Assembly: GCA_033002965.1 (NCBI GenBank)
Contig: JAURVB010001585.1
Location: 1 to 64,000, forward strand
Length of the DNA stretch: 64,000 nt
Direction: 5' to 3'
Source of the DNA: Piper betle
Taxonomy: Eukaryota; Streptophyta; Magnoliopsida; Piperales; Piperaceae
Every line of letters starts with the position of its first letter. Position 1 is the stretch's first letter. The notes under the pieces were generated by a model. The model worked only from the letters and a program-made list of their open reading frames with translations. It did no database searches and had not been told where the DNA came from. The position numbers were made by a program, and so were the translations under genes. This document shows positions 11,032-24,134 of this stretch, piece by piece.

Positions 11032-14000
11032 TGTTTGACTTGAGACATGCCCAGTTCAAGGATTATGTAGCAGCGGTTTGCTGGAAGTATATATTGTCTA
11101 CAAATAAATATATGCACTACTATGGCGGCGATATATATGCGGGATGGAGATGAAATGCGCTTTTACTACAGCAACGGCAAATGTTAGCATGTCCTAATCG
11201 GCAAGACCAGAGACTAATGGGAGAGATCCCCAACCAGCTATGAAGAGTTGACAAACGAGAAAAAAATTGAAGGATTACTTCACTAGAGAAGAGAGTGGAT
11301 GGGAAGTGACTTGACCTGCAGCTTATACTATACAATTTTTATTTCATGAAGAGTGAGGGGAAGGAAGCAGTCAGGAGAAAATTTGCCGGCGTTTGTTTAG
11401 CAGCACACACATCCATGCAGCGGTCACCGGGTACTCTCTAGTCTCTTCTCCCCTCCTCCCGCGAACTTTTACTTGCCCAAGCCCATTATCATTTATTTAT
11501 CATCACTCCCCCAATGAGTAGGTCGCATCCTGTTTCCCCTATTAAAAGCTAATTAAACCATTTCGATGAAAGCCAGATCTGTTGCCGTTTCTCCCACGTT
11601 ATAGACCCCCTCCTCCCTTCTGCCATCCCTCCATCAGTACCTTCCCTCCCCTTCGTAAAAACAAGCTGGGAAAAACATTTCATTTTAAAAAAACATTTCA
11701 AAATGCAAGGGAAAGCAAAAAGCAGAAAGGGCCGGCGACCAGAAGCCCACACAAAAAAGAGAGGAGGCTTACTACTAAGCCGAAGCGACGGGTTTTACAG
11801 GAGCGGGGTGGAGTTGGGGACACTGTAGTGAGGGAGCGTGGCCCACTGACTTCGTGTTGGAGACACCCCCGTTACGCTGTATTGATGGGAGGCGTGTACT
11901 GTAGTCTAGCTGGTGATGCTTCTATACCACCTACCACCATCTCCTCTCCTACGAAATGCACCCCTAAAGCCCCCCTCCCACCTCTCATATCCATCTTATA
12001 CCAAATTTCCTTTTTTAATAAATCCCCCTTACTCCTTACAAGTTTGAACTTTCGAGCTCAATTTTTCTAGAGACACCACGTATTATTATTGCTATTATTG
12101 TTTATAAATTCATCCCCATTCTAGCTCTAATCTGCCGTAATTAAATTTAGATCGGAACTTAGTAAATGCTGAATATCATTATAAGTTAGGCAAAGCTTAA
12201 TGGGAGGGCGGCGCACCAAGTGCGGCGTACGTAGAATGCTTCGGCCTAGCTTCGTGTCGTGTGGGGGCATCGATCGAGATTACTGCGACCCAGCTGTGTG
12301 CAGTCATTGAGCTCTTCTTTCTTTGTTAATAAAATAAAATAATAATTAAATTGATGATAAAAAAGAGCGGGCCGCTTGGTTGGGTTGGGTGCAAGGAATG
12401 AGAGTTTATGCTTAATCCTCACGGTCCCGTCATGTGTAATTCACGTGGACAGTCCAATTATAACGGTGGAAGCATCATTAGCCGAAGCTACCCAAGATGA
12501 TAAACTAGGCCGCCTTTTTGGATATATATCTTACTTTTGAGGCAAGATGCTGATTTGTACTGATCTGAAGATACCCGATACAGTAATATATTAGCGCCTG
12601 CTGTAAAAATAAATTAAAAAACAAGAAAAACAAAAGAAAAGTAATATATGCTTGCGCTATCCGTGTACTATAAATTGTCTATACGCATTGCCACTTCCTG
12701 GATGGGTTCGTTCGGCATTAGAAGTTACATTCCTCCCCCTGGAAAAAAAACAAAGAATGATTAGTGTCCAAAACTGTTTCTGTAACCTGGTTTGCCGGAG
12801 TCCATGACTCTCAAGCCTCGACTCGGCCATGGCATTATAGTGTGGTGACTGGACCACTTTCTAGAAATTCAAATCCGACATTTGAAAGGGCTAATGGATG
12901 GTCCCTCAACAACGCAACTTATTCAAAATGTCCCTCCCCCCTCCCGCCAATGCGACTTTTCCATAGGACTGTTTCCTCACCTTACTCATAGTTGATATAT
13001 AGGACGACGAGGGTAATGCATTCCATCGGCTTCTGTACCTCAGATAGAGAACAACAGGGCCAGGTGAAAATGAGTCGACAATTATATCAACAGTATGCTC
13101 TAATAATGGAAGGATACATTCTTGTTTGAGCTCTATTTTGCCTCATTCTCATCTTCACAGGCTAATGATTTGCTTACATGAACAGAACGGGGGGAATTCC
13201 GAAGAGTGGGTCGGACATGTCAGGGAAGTAGACACCAAAGTGTCTATAATTCACAACAAGACAGAATGGGAGGGGGACAAGCTCTCCTTTGTTTGGATGG
13301 CAGCTTTGGCGTGATACAAAAAGAAAGCTGTAGCGGCAACAAAGAAGAACAGTGGCTGCTAAATATGAGTGTCATTACCAAATTAATTGGGATTACTATT
13401 TCATCAGCTAAAGGCCAAATCATTAGTAAAAACATAAATAAGTGAGGCCAAAAGATGTGGCTTGAAAAAAAGGCAAGGGAGACTTTGTAGATGACAGTAT
13501 CTCTTCATTAAACCAATCACTAGTGGGAAGCAACACTTCATACAACTAACTAACATAGAATCATCTTCAAGATTCAATTTTAAACTCAATCATAGTAGGT
13601 ACTGAAAACTTGGTTCCCACACTCTTAAAAATAATAAATAAATAAATAAAAGTCCAAGCACCCTCTCCATCATCTAACATCAAGGATTTTTGTGACCTGA
13701 TAACTACTGAATAACTCATTAGTATTAGCTAGTGTAAATCTATACATATTATTTAGTAGGAATCTAGTCACTTATTGAAATCAGGTAGCCATTATTTTTC
13801 AAATCAAACAAAATTACTTTTATTATCCAACCGTCCCGGTAAATCATATATATTTGATTTGAACTGACATAAGAATATCTATACTAACTGATAACAACTT
13901 TCCCAAACTTGTTTTGAACGGAGAGGAGGGCGAGCTTGATCTTATAGATTACATCAAGTGAATTGAAATGCCTCGTCACTGAGACCGTAGATGAGCTCCC

Positions 14001-14052
14001 GAGCCAGTCGGCTCAAACCAATATTTTTATAAAATCTGGGACGACACATAAG
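11032..14052. other. Intergenic DNA upstream of the dehydrogenase gene
   Basis: A TATA-like stretch (complement of about 11098-11111) lies some 70 bases upstream of the dehydrogenase ATG. A 162-codon open frame at 11582-12070 has a proline, lysine and serine-rich translation with no recognisable domain and is probably chance. The rest, including 12180-13600, shows scattered unique-looking sequence but no gene I can support. Confidence 0.4.
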
Positions 14053-14550
14053 TAGTGTTGTCAATCGGTCTTTGTAGACAAGGTATCCAACCCAACCCGA
14101 CACAAAAATGTCGGGTTTGGAGTTAACCTTATCGGGATGACTTTGGTTTTTTATTAGTACTCTATATCAGGTTCGAGTCTAGTCTTAATGGATCCAACCC
14201 TATAAGGACCCAAACTCCAGAAATATTTAATTTTTGTTAATAATTTTAATTTTTAATTTTAGTTTTTCTTTATATAATATTTAATCATATAAAAATATTT
14301 TTAAATATATTATATTTTAATTATAAAGAAAAATAATTATCATAAATTATTGTAATTTTTAGTATTTTATATTGAAGTATAAAATATATTTATTATTGGT
14401 TATGGTTGGTTTGGTTCTGGGTTTACTAAATCAGGTTCCGGTCACAATGAGTCTAAGTTAAAGAAGTATATATTTGGGTTCAGGTGTTCCGATATCGGGT
14501 CAAGTTCAGGTTATGCAAAACCCTAACCAACCTACCCGTTGACAGCGCTA
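14053..14550. mobile_element. hAT-like MITE, about 500 bp
   Basis: The ends form terminal inverted repeats: TAGTGTTGTCAATCGG at the left and the complement TAGCGCTGTCAACGGG at the right, the TAGxGxTGTCAA pattern common in hAT elements. Flanking octamers CACATAAG (14045-14052) and CTCATGAA (14551-14558) agree at five of eight places, fitting an old 8-bp duplication. The interior is AT-rich and non-coding, with blocks that repeat a C-rich CCCAACCCGA-type motif on both strands. Confidence 0.68.
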
Positions 14551-17189
14551 CTCATGAAGTCCTTTGATTATTTTGTGTTTTTTCGGTTGAATCAGACATT
14601 TTATATCCGTGGAATCGATTAAAAAAAGAAGGTAAATTGCCAAGCTCTCGTTCTAGCACGAGCTCGACAAATATCTATTGAGCAAGAATTTTGAGTTCCA
14701 TGTTCACCATCCGACGAAAGTCCAATAATGCAATGTGGCATCATCTTACATTCTTCCAGCGTGTCAAATTGCCAATAGTTTTGCCAAGGTGAGATACAAA
14801 TTACTCGACTTGATTTAGTTAATGAGTCAAATGATAATCATAGTTTTAAAAAAATTTGGACTCTAAAATCTTTCCAAGCCTACTCACTCTATTGGCTCCC
14901 AAATCAAAGTTTATGATTGACACCCGAATTTCCTTTAAGTCTCACTCTGAGTCAAGTAAATTTTTTTAAAAACATAATATTTTTTTCGTTTAGTTAAATT
15001 AATAATTTAAAATAATATAAATCATGCATTAATTAATTTCAAATGTTAAAAAAAGAATAATATCTCATAATTTGATGTATCTTGGTACTTGTTAAATTGA
15101 AAGATTATTATAAATGACAAATTGGCTCCAATCCAACTTGATATCCTATTGAGTAAGTACGAGTTAGAGTTTTTAAACTATGATAATAATTGGGTTGTGT
15201 CAATTCAATTGAATTACTAGGCAGCGAATTGCATGAGTCAAATTCTTGGAGCTAATCAAGTCCTGTCAATACCGGATTTGAGTATTTGAAGCGAGCCAAG
15301 TCACCGAAACTCTAGAGTTAACTCGGTTCTCCAGCAGTCATACAAGTCTGCTTGTGTAAATTACTCAGATTAGTTGATACGTCAACTTGCAAATGAATAA
15401 TTCTCAACTTAAGAAGTGGAAATTCAGCCTCCCCCGATGGGCAGCGGTCATCATAATTTCAACAAATATACTAGCAAGATTTTCAAGGCTGCGGCTCCAT
15501 GAGAGATATAACTGGTAAGCTAGCGTTTGTTCACAGCGGGGGCGAGCTGTTCAAGTTGGAGAAGTAACAATTGAAGAGGCCAAGGAGAGGAAACATCAAT
15601 CTTGGAAGTTTGAAGGAAATGCAAAGTCGAAACATTTGGAGGGTGCGAAGATGATTGGGTTTTAAGAATACAAATATATTATTTCTTGTTGATAAGGATT
15701 TTTTGCAAAAATGTTGAACTCTTCCCTTCTGCAATCTAGAAAATCATGAACAAAAAATAAATTAATATATTAATCGTGATAAAAAAGTGGCTTGCAAAAA
15801 ATTTTAAACTTTGTTGTTTTATCTAAGAAGTCAATAATTCATCGCTTTCCAGTTAGTTCAACCACTGCATCTATTGGATTCAAAATTTCACAGTACACTT
15901 TGATACCCAAAATTTCACAGTACACTTTGGAAGAGAGGGGGCGGGTGCACGACGGTGGGTAGAGGCGGGGGCGGGAAGGTCTCTTGTTACCGGAAGGGAA
16001 TTTTTTTATATTACTTAGTGGCGGACGAATCAAAACAACTTAAGTAGAAAAAAGGGGAAGATCCATCCACTTGAATATAGGATGACTGGATTGGGGGTGG
16101 TCGTTCGCCAATCACCGGAGGGCGAGTATGAAAAAAGCAATCTGCCAGCGACGGGCACAGAGGATGGCTAAATTAGAAATAGACTCATATTTTATATATA
16201 AACCTTAATAAATAGTAAGTTAAACTATAATAATTTAAATCTTACAGATAAATTATAATTTTGAAGATAAATTTTAATTAAAAAATATATTATAATAATT
16301 TAATATTTTTTATTTTTATATTTTAATTAATAAAATCTCATGTTTTTTTTAAATTTTTTTAATAATCTCTTTCTATCAAAAAGAGTAGATTGGATTCCTG
16401 TGGGCTCTTGCTCTTGCCCACCTCCTTCTAATCTTTAAGTATTTTTTACCGATTAAGAGTTACATAGTTATATAGAGAGAGAGAGAGATATTTTAATTTT
16501 GAAGTTTTTTATTATAAGTCAAAGATGCATTCCTCCTCTTTCACTACACATTTAAATTTTACAACATAAATAGTAAATTAATAATATATTTTTAATTATA
16601 TAAAATTTATATATTTAAAAATATAATATAAATTTTATGTTGAAAATATTTTTCATTTCTTAATACACACCTAAGATTCATAATAAAAAAATTCTAACAC
16701 AAATAATAAATCATCTTGAATTTTTCTATGATAAGTTAAGAATACATTCCTTCTCTTTTACTACACATTTAAATTTTTTAATATAAGTAATAAATCAAGA
16801 GCATATTCTTAATTATATAAAAATATTATATCTAAAAATGTAACATAAAATTTGAGTTGAAAATATCTTCATTTTTTTGTTACACATCTGAGGCTTATAA
16901 TAAAAATGCAATTTCAAAATGATAATTTTTTTATTTATGAAAAACAAGTGAACATTATTCATAATTTAGAAAATAATATTAAAAAATTATTTTAATTATG
17001 ATTTTAAATGTTGTGGACAAATTTTGGTTGTGTTCGTATTTTTTACTTACTAAATTTAAGGTATGGACGATCCCATATTTTATGTACGGATACAAACCCG
17101 ACGTGGTTTTCGTTGCATTGAAGCCCAAGAAATTGGACTTGTTATAAAAAGTTGAAGCAGAAGACAACTAGTCAAACATCCTCCCTTCG
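14551..17189. other. Gene-poor AT-rich DNA
   Basis: No gene recognised. A 27-base unit ending in TTTCACAGTACACTTTG is tandemly repeated near 15882-15932. A (GA)n run lies at about 16474-16489. Tandem repeats at 16500-16930 are listed separately. Confidence 0.4.
16505..16925. repeat. Diverged tandem repeat, two units of about 200-225 bp
   Basis: Unit one starts about 16508 and unit two about 16731. Both contain, in order, a GCATTCCT/ACATTCCT block, CTACACATTTAAATTTT, an AATTATATAAAA block, a TGAAAATAT block and an ACACATCTGAGG/ACACACCTAAGA block. They have no open frame and no similarity to the LTRs in this window. Confidence 0.6.
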
Positions 17190-17699
17190 TCCTCTAACTT
17201 GCCACCGAGGCTCTCTTCTTGGCCCACCGACAATCTATCCCTCAATCACCGCCGCCGCCATCGGCAATCCATTCATAGACGTCATGACAGCCTAATTCAA
17301 CGCCACTTTGAGCACCCGAATAGGGGCTACACGAAGAACGTTCGTATCCACAAGCCACCCTTGCCTCAACTTCTACCACATCCTCCCCGACACCCCGCCC
17401 CAAGCCCTCCACCCAAAAGCTCCAATCCGCCTGGGACCACGACCCCCTCACAGCCCTCAAGCTCATCTGCCACCTCCGAGATGTCCACGGCTCTGGCAAG
17501 GCCAATAAGGAGAGCTTCTACACCGCCACACTCTGGCTCCACACCCACCACTCCAGGACCCCGGCCTTGAACATCAACCACATCTCCTCCTTCGGCTACC
17601 TCAAGGACATGCCCGAGCTACTCTTTCGGCTCCACACCGCCAACGTCGCAAGGCGGCTCGCCAGGGAGGAGTGCTTGGCGAGGTTGAGGCGGAAGAAGC

Positions 17700-18237
17700 T
17701 GTTAGGTTATCCCTCCTCCGTAAATACATGAACCTACAACCCTATTTTGGGCAAAAACTAAGATTTTCTAGATTTGGTTAGTTGAAAGGGATAAAAGCAA
17801 CGTACGATGCTTTTCTTCTTTGGGGTTTTTTCTGGTTTTTGGGTTTTGGAGAAAAATTATTGCAAAGGGAAAAAGAAAATTGTGTGAATTGAATAAAGGT
17901 GAATGCTTTGTTGAGAATGACTTGCAATCGTCAATAGTAACTTCGTCAAGTTCTTAATCTATAATATTCTTATTTTATTGTCTTCTACGACTTTATACTA
18001 ATTTTGTAGAAAATACAGTAAATTGGTATTGGGGAGTTTGTCCTCCTGTGGATCTATTCTGTATCAAAATTGTGATATAGTGAATTTGATCTGACCGTTT
18101 GCCCCGTGGTTTTCCCCCCAAATTTGGGGTTTTTCACGTAAAATTATCTTGTCGTCTCTCTCTATTTGCTTGGTACTTTTCATCCTTATGTGTTGAAATA
18201 AGGGATTTGTATTTGGTTTGTTTGGTTAATCCCAACA
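17700..18237 (+). mobile_element. Solo Copia LTR with perfect 5-bp TSD
   Basis: It runs from TGTTAGGTTATCCC to ATCCCAACA, 538 bases, flanked by GAAGC at 17695-17699 and 18238-18242. Its sequence is the complement of the LTRs of the Copia element at 18768-23365, sharing blocks such as CTATTTTGGGCAAAA, GGTATTGGGGAGTTTG/GGTATTAATGAGTTTG and TGTATCAAAATTGTGATATAG. It therefore belongs to the same family in the opposite orientation. Removing it rejoins the DUF2828 frame as RRKK-QLRKQRK. Confidence 0.9.
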
Positions 18238-18767
18238 GAAGCAGCTCCGCAAGCAGCGGAAGCGGGAGCCCAAGAGCCTAGCCAAGAAGTCAGTGGTTCA
18301 GAAGATCCTGAGCTGGGATTCCAACGACTCCGACCACGTCTCGCCGGAGATGGCGGCTAAGTGGTCCCCCTCCTTAGACTCCTCTTACGACAAATACACA
18401 CTTCTTTGCCAGAACATAGCAAGGAGAGTGTCCCCAGGGAGTCCTAACCTGAGTGCGTCGGGTTGGAGAAGGCGCACTACGCCTACCGGATTAGAGACCG
18501 TCTGAAAAAGGAGGTGCTCGTCCTGCTCCCCCTCAGCCTGCCGGAGTTGTAGATGAGCGCCAAATAGTGGGACTCCCTCCCATACCGGCAGGTCTCCTCG
18601 GTGGACATAAAGAACTATAAAGGTCGCTTCCTCAAGAACGACAAGGAGCACCTCCGCGTCTTCTTGGGGCAAAAGGACAAGCAAGGATGGGGATTGGTAG
18701 AGACAAAGGAGCGGTCCTGTTGGAGATAAAAGGAAGGTGGCGATGGGGGCGCTGCTCCACTACAAGT

Positions 18768-19295
18768 TGTTTATATTGGCATTAACCAAATAAAATCTTC
18801 ATTCAACAAAGGATGAGAAGTACTAATAAAAAGATATACCAAACCAATCCGAAAAGAAATATCTTTCAATATAGATAAATCAAATTTTACTTAAAAAACT
18901 ACGTGCAAATGTCTAAATCAAATTCACTATATTACAACTTTGATACAAAAAATATTCACATGAGAACAAACTCATTAATACCAATTTATTCTAGTTTCTA
19001 TAAAATTGGTATTAACCACAAATGATTATAAGAAAAGAAAAATATTATATATTAACAGCTTGGCGAGGTTACTATTAACGATTGCAAACAAATCTCAACA
19101 AAATATTTACCTTTCTTCAATCCACATAATTTTTTTCTTCTGTCGTGACCCTCTTTCTCCAAAACCCAAAATCAAAGAAGAAAAATGTCTGACATTGCTT
19201 TTATTCCTTTCAACGAAGTAAATCTACAAAATCTTGGGTTTTGCCCAAAATAAGGTTGTCATTTCATGTATTTAAGGAGGACAGACAACCCAACA
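18768..19295 (-). repeat. 3' LTR of the Copia element
   Basis: Read on minus it begins TGTTGGGTTGTCTG after the polypurine tract and ends ATATAAACA. It is colinear with 22884-23365 and, inverted, with the solo LTR 17700-18237. Confidence 0.85.
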
Positions 19296-19446
19296 AACCT
19301 CCCATTCCCTACTCCATGTAATACTTCTAGCCAGCATAGGAAGCTCCATCCATGCCTACTCTATTCCTGTAGTAAACATGTTTCTCCTTTGACACAACAT
19401 TAATCATCATGTCTAAAATATTTCTTTTAGTATGAATTTTTGTTAG

Positions 19447-20354
19447 CTAAAAAGATTTACTTTCCAATACATCTCTTATCCAGTGATATCTCACATCAAT
19501 GTGTTTACTCCTTGAATGAAAACTTGAATTCATACTTAGGGGAATTGCACTCTGGCTATCACAGTGTACAATATATCTCTCCTGTTTAACATCAATTTCA
19601 TTCAAAAATTTCTTCGTCCATAGCATTCCTTGCAAGTTTATGTAGCAGTGATAAATTTAGCTTCAATTGTGGATAATACAACACACTTTTACAACGTAGA
19701 CTTCTAACACATAGCCCAATTAGTAAAATTGATAACAAACCAAGATGTTAACCTTCTTGTCTCCAAGTCACCTGCCATGTCTGCATTAGTATAGCCAACC
19801 AAAAAAGGTTTATCACTGCCAAAACACAAATACATGTTGGATGTACCTCTCAAATATTTCATTATCTATTTAATTATTTGCCAATACTCTTTGCTCGAAT
19901 TTGTTAAATGTTTGCTAACCATTCCAGTTGCATATGTTATGTCCAGCCTTGTACAAACAATAGCCTACATCAAACTAACAACAACATAAGCATAAGGAAC
20001 CTTTCTAATTTCTTTTATCTTTGTTTCACTTAAGTCACTTTTCTTCATCTTGAAGTAACCCACAAGTGGAACTCCAACCAGCTTTCCATCTTTCATGTTA
20101 AAATTTTCAAAGACATTTTCTATGTACTTTTTCTGTGATACCCAAAGCTTTCTTGCTCCTCTATTACGCCGAATGGACATTCCCAAGATTTGCTTTGCCG
20201 ATCCCAAATCCATCATTGCAAAAGACTTATTTAAATTCTTCTTTGAACTTGTAATCTTGGTTTCATCGTGTCTTACAATCAATATGTCATCCACATAAAG
20301 CAATAGAATAATAAAGTTATCATCATCAAACCTCTTATTTTTGGTTCTCCACAT
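19447..20354 (-). pseudogene. Copia reverse transcriptase and RNase H remnant
   Basis: The frame at 20354-19965 contains LLYVDDILIV, the YVDD catalytic core of Copia reverse transcriptase, followed by MDLGSAKQILGMSI and the SQKKYIENV connection. The frame at 19635-19447 has the RNase H end with VHCDSQSAI, SRSKHIDVRYHWIRDVLE. The fingers and palm part of reverse transcriptase that should lie between 20354 and 20620 is mostly missing. Confidence 0.85.
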
Positions 20355-20620
20355 TCAATGATTTTTACATATTCTGATGATGGATATCTTATTGATGGAA
20401 TTGGTTCACGAGCTTATCTCCTCACATTAGTTAGCTGCCCTTGAACAGAATCCGGCTATTCCTATCCAACATCATTAATGAATTCATTAGAAATATCATC
20501 CGACACCACATCCTCACCCTCATCATCACTAGTGGGGGAATAATTCTGTCATCCTGAGCTTCCTCATCATCACTAGGTTGAAGGTTCTTTTATCCTTTCA
20601 AAGCTTTCCTGAGATTTTGT

Positions 20621-21403
20621 TTAAGGAACTTCTTTCTTGCCAAAGTCCTCAATTGTTTGATCCTCCTTGAAAACAACATCCATGCTTCGAATTAATTTTT
20701 TGTTTGTAGGATCGTACAGTTTGTATCCAAACTTATCATCACGATATCCCAAAAAAATACATTTCACAGCTCTAGAGTCAAGCTTCGCCCTTTGTTCCTT
20801 ACACACATATGTAAAGAACTTACAACAAAAGACTTTCAAATGAGAATAACTGATTTTTTGGTCACTCTAACCCCTTTCTAGTATGTCATTGTCTAGGGCA
20901 TGTATGGGATATCTGTTGATCAAATAACAAGTTGTGTTCATAGCCTCACCCCAGAAGCTTATAGGCAACTTAGCTGAAGATAATATTCTTTTAATACTCT
21001 TAAAGATGGTTCTGTTCATTCTTTCAGCCACTCCATTATATTTGGAAGTATAAGGAACAATATTCTCTTACCTAATTTCATGTTTGCTACAATATTCATC
21101 AAACTCAACAGAACAATATTCACCATCATTATCACTTCTAAGGAATTTAAAGAGTTTACCGGTTTCTCTTTCAACCAATACATGAAAATTCTTAAAGATG
21201 CCAAAAATATCACTTTTGTTTTTCATGTCATAAGCCCACACCTTCCTAAAAGTATCATCAATAAAAGTAACAAAATAAATAGAACTGCTAAGAGATTTTG
21301 CCTTTATAGGCCCATTTACATTAGTGTATACCAACTCAAGAATTCTGACTTTTTTATATTTGTACTTGTAAAGGATGTCATACGTTGTTTTCCCACCACA
21401 CAA
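20621..21403 (-). pseudogene. Copia integrase remnant
   Basis: The frame at 21403-21068 reads VYTNVNGPIKAKSLSSSIYF then FVTFIDD and FLRSDNDGEY, the D-x-N and DNGGE-type integrase core. A second frame at 20839-20621 reads AKLDSRAVKCIFLGYRDDKF, then GYKLYDP, the C-terminal GKxxP/S-type tail that precedes reverse transcriptase. Frameshifts separate the pieces. Confidence 0.85.
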
Positions 21404-21630
21404 TGGTCACAAAGACTAATTGTAATGTCCTTGACCTTGGGAAGGAGATTTAGCTTCTTCAACCTCTCTAGTCATTTCTCACTCATGTGTCCCAATTGAT
21501 AATGCTATATATTAGCAGTGGAATCAAGTAAGGAGATATTAACCTCCCCTCAAACTAGACACGTCTCAATCTTATACAAACTACAACTCTTCTTCCCTTT
21601 AGTAACAACAAAAGAACCTTTCACAAGTTT

Positions 21631-22860
21631 TCACACACCTTGTGCAAATTGTGAACCAAATCCTTCATCATCAGGCACTTTGATTGATAACAAACTCATC
21701 CTCAAATTTGGAATATATCTCATATTTGTAAGTACCAATTTGTAACCCGTGTTTGTTATTACATGCACATCTCCAAATCCCACAATTTTTGAAATATCAC
21801 TATTTTCCATCTTCACTATACCCAAATCCGAATGTTTATAAGTAGTAAAGAAACTTCTATTTGGAGTTTCATGAAATGATGCTCCCTAGTCAACTCCCTA
21901 ACTAGCATCACAATTAACCATCAAACAATCATTCATATAATAAAAAGAATCACTATGTCATCACGTACAACATTAGTATATTTTTCTCCTTGATAATTAT
22001 TGTCCTTATTTTTTAAGTCTTTCTTGAGCTTCCAACAATCCTTTTTGATATGTCATGTCATGTCACAATAATAACACTTAAATTTTTCCTTAGATTTAGA
22101 CCTTCCTCAACTATTGTCCTTTCTGTTTGTGTCCTTATTTCTTAATCTACCTCTTACCTCTTCTGACACTAATGCATAAGACCCTAAAATTCGAATAGAT
22201 TTTCTTATCACCTATTCTTTTAATAAACTGCTTGTTACCATGTCCATTGTGAATTTTCCATCCGAAGCAGCATTGTTCAAATAAATCACCAATATTTCCA
22301 GTTCTATGGTAATGTGTTGAGGAGTAGGATAGCTTATCATTCCTCATCTAAAATCATCTTCATTCTATCAAGTTGAGTAATAATACTCTTCATCTCATTG
22401 AGATGCTCACTTATGTCACTTCCATCCTTATACCTCAAGTTCATTAATTTTCTTATCAAAAAGTCTTGTTGCTAGCAGTATTTCTCTTATAAACTTCTCG
22501 CAGTTTATCCCATATAGCTTTTGAGGATGTTAATTTAGAAACATGAAGATACACGACTTCATTTTCCCACATAGCCTTTCTATCTAACTTATTCCAGTTT
22601 TTATCAGTTACCTCTATAGGTTTCTAATCAATAATATGTTCATACAAATCTTTAGAATATAAATAATCAATTATTTTCTTTTTTAATAATGCCAGTTACT
22701 CGGCCCCTTAAGAGATATCATTTTAACAGACTTCTCATCAGCTATCTTGTTGAAATATAAATCACAAATATACTAATTAAGTTCTTAGAAATTTCGTCGA
22801 ACACTTAGTAGGCATCAAATATCATCAACAACTATAACTTGCAAACCACTTGCTAGCAAC
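21631..22860 (-). pseudogene. Copia gag and gag-pre-integrase remnant
   Basis: The frame at 21825-21631 (GDVHVITNTGYKLVLTNMRY, IPNLRMSLLS) matches the protease-to-gag-pre-integrase segment. Upstream on minus, about 22020-22080 keeps a CYYC zinc-knuckle start. The remaining stretch to the primer site is gag without a usable frame. Confidence 0.7.
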
Positions 22861-22883
22861 CTCTGATACTACTTGATACTACT

Positions 22884-23365
22884 TGTTAGGATTAACCAAA
22901 CAAAATCCTCATTCAACAAATAAGGATGAGAAGTACTAATAAAAAAAGAAATACCAAGCCAATATGAAAAAAATACCTTCCAATATAGACAAACAAAATT
23001 TTATATAAAAAATCGTAAATTTGGAGAAAAATCACAGGGTAAATGGGTAGATCAAATTTACTATATCACAGCTTTGATATAGAAAATATCTGCAGGAAAA
23101 TAAACTCTTCAATACCAATTTATTACCGTTTCTATAAAATTGGTATTAATCACAAATGAATAAAATAACAGAAATTTACCTTTCTTTAATTTACATAATT
23201 TTCTTTATCTCTCATTGTGGTTTTTTTTTCCAAAATCCAAAACCAAAGAAAAAAAACATCTAACATTATTTTTATTCATTTAAACAAATAAACCTACAAA
23301 ATTTTAATTTTTATCCAAAATAAGGTTAGTCGTCCATAGATTTACGAAAGAGGGACAACCTAGCA
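22884..23365 (-). repeat. 5' LTR of the Copia element
   Basis: On + it runs from TGTTAGGATTAACC to ACAACCTAGCA. It aligns with 18768-19295, sharing AAGGATGAGAAGTACTAATAA and CTATAAAATTGGTATTAA blocks. The terminal CA/TG has drifted to TGCTAGG on minus. Confidence 0.85.
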
Positions 23366-24002
23366 CCTTGCGGGCAGTGGTGGACAGGCACTGGAGTCGG
23401 ATGGTGTCGGACATGGCGGAGAACCATGGGAAGCTGAAAAACAGCCTGGCGGTGTGCGACGTCTCCGGCGGCATGAGAGGGACGGGGTTGGAGGCGTGCC
23501 TGGCGATGGGGATGCTGGTGTGGGATCTGAGCAAGGAGCCATGGAAGGGGAAGGTGATCACCTGCACCGAGAACCCGCAAATGCACCACATAAGGGAACA
23601 CCCTCAAGGAGAAGATCAATTTCATGAAGAGGATGGAGTGGGGGAAAGGACCCCAACTTCCAGAAAGTGTTCGACCAAATCCTGGCCAGTGTTACCAAGA
23701 CGAAGCTGGGAGAGAAGAAGATGATTAAGCGGGTGGTGGTGTTGAGTAGCATGGAGTTCAACAAGGCGGGGGCCAACCCATGGGAGACGGACTACGAGGT
23801 GATCAGGAGGAAGAACGGGGGAGAAGAGGGGTTACTCGGGGCCACCAGGATGGTGTTCTGGAAGTTGAAGGAGTCGTAATCGATGCCGGTGACGGCGGAG
23901 GAGAAGGGGATGGCGATGGTGAGCGGCCACTCCAACAACGTGTTGAAGCTGTTGATGGGAGGCGAAGAGGGGAAGGCTAAATACTTACTTAAAAAGTTTT
24001 GA

Positions 24003-24126
24003 TTTTAGAACCGGAAAGGCTGAAAAAAGGATTTTATGAAAAAAGATGCAGGATCTAATTAAGCTTATACTCGGGGCTTAGACAGCTGTCACCTCGAATT
24101 AGTAATAATAATAAAAAAAAGAGCAA
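24003..24126. other. Short spacer after pseudogene A
   Basis: AT-rich sequence between the last DUF2828 piece and the hAT MITE target duplication. No feature seen. Confidence 0.4.
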
Positions 24127-24134
24127 CCTTCAAG

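Larger units (their letters stand above)
18768..23365 (-). mobile_element. Decayed Copia retrotransposon (Tork/TNT1-94-like)
   Basis: The element lies on minus, with LTRs at 18768-19295 (3') and 22884-23365 (5'). A polypurine tract (complement of about 19296-19313, GGGAATGGGAGG type) abuts the 3' LTR, and a GTATCAGAG primer-site-like sequence (complement of about 22858-22872) abuts the 5' LTR. Domains in minus order are gag, gag-pre-integrase, integrase, reverse transcriptase and RNase H, the Copia order. All are interrupted. No matching target duplication is found (CAAGT left, CCTTG right), so an end has mutated or the copy is a recombinant. It sits in the DUF2828 pseudogene just before the vWA region. 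Confidence 0.85.
17190..24002 (+). pseudogene. DUF2828 (vWA-type) pseudogene A, split by two LTR elements
   Basis: DUF2828 proteins are intronless plant proteins of unknown function with a C-terminal von Willebrand A-like domain. Three pieces remain: 17190-17699 (N-terminal block with NPFIDVMTA, then WDHDPLTALKL and ESFYTATLWLHTHH), 18243-18767 (KWSPSLDSSYDKYTLLC, then an AHYAYR-type block) and 23366-24002 (vWA region with LAVCDVSGGM, KEPWKGKV and NPWETDYEV). The first two join in frame once the solo LTR is removed. The gene was already broken: a CAA-to-TAA-type stop near 17290, a shift near 17405 and stops in the middle piece (about 18550 and 18565). The metal-site motif reads DVSGGM instead of DxSGS. 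Paralogue B lies 3 kb beyond the last piece on the same strand. Confidence 0.85.

Noticed and set aside
11582..12070. 162-codon plus-strand frame
   Set aside because: The translation is low-complexity and has no recognisable domain, start context or neighbouring exon.
18763..23370. Target duplication for the Copia element
   Set aside because: The flanking pentamers CAAGT and CCTTG do not match, so no TSD is claimed.
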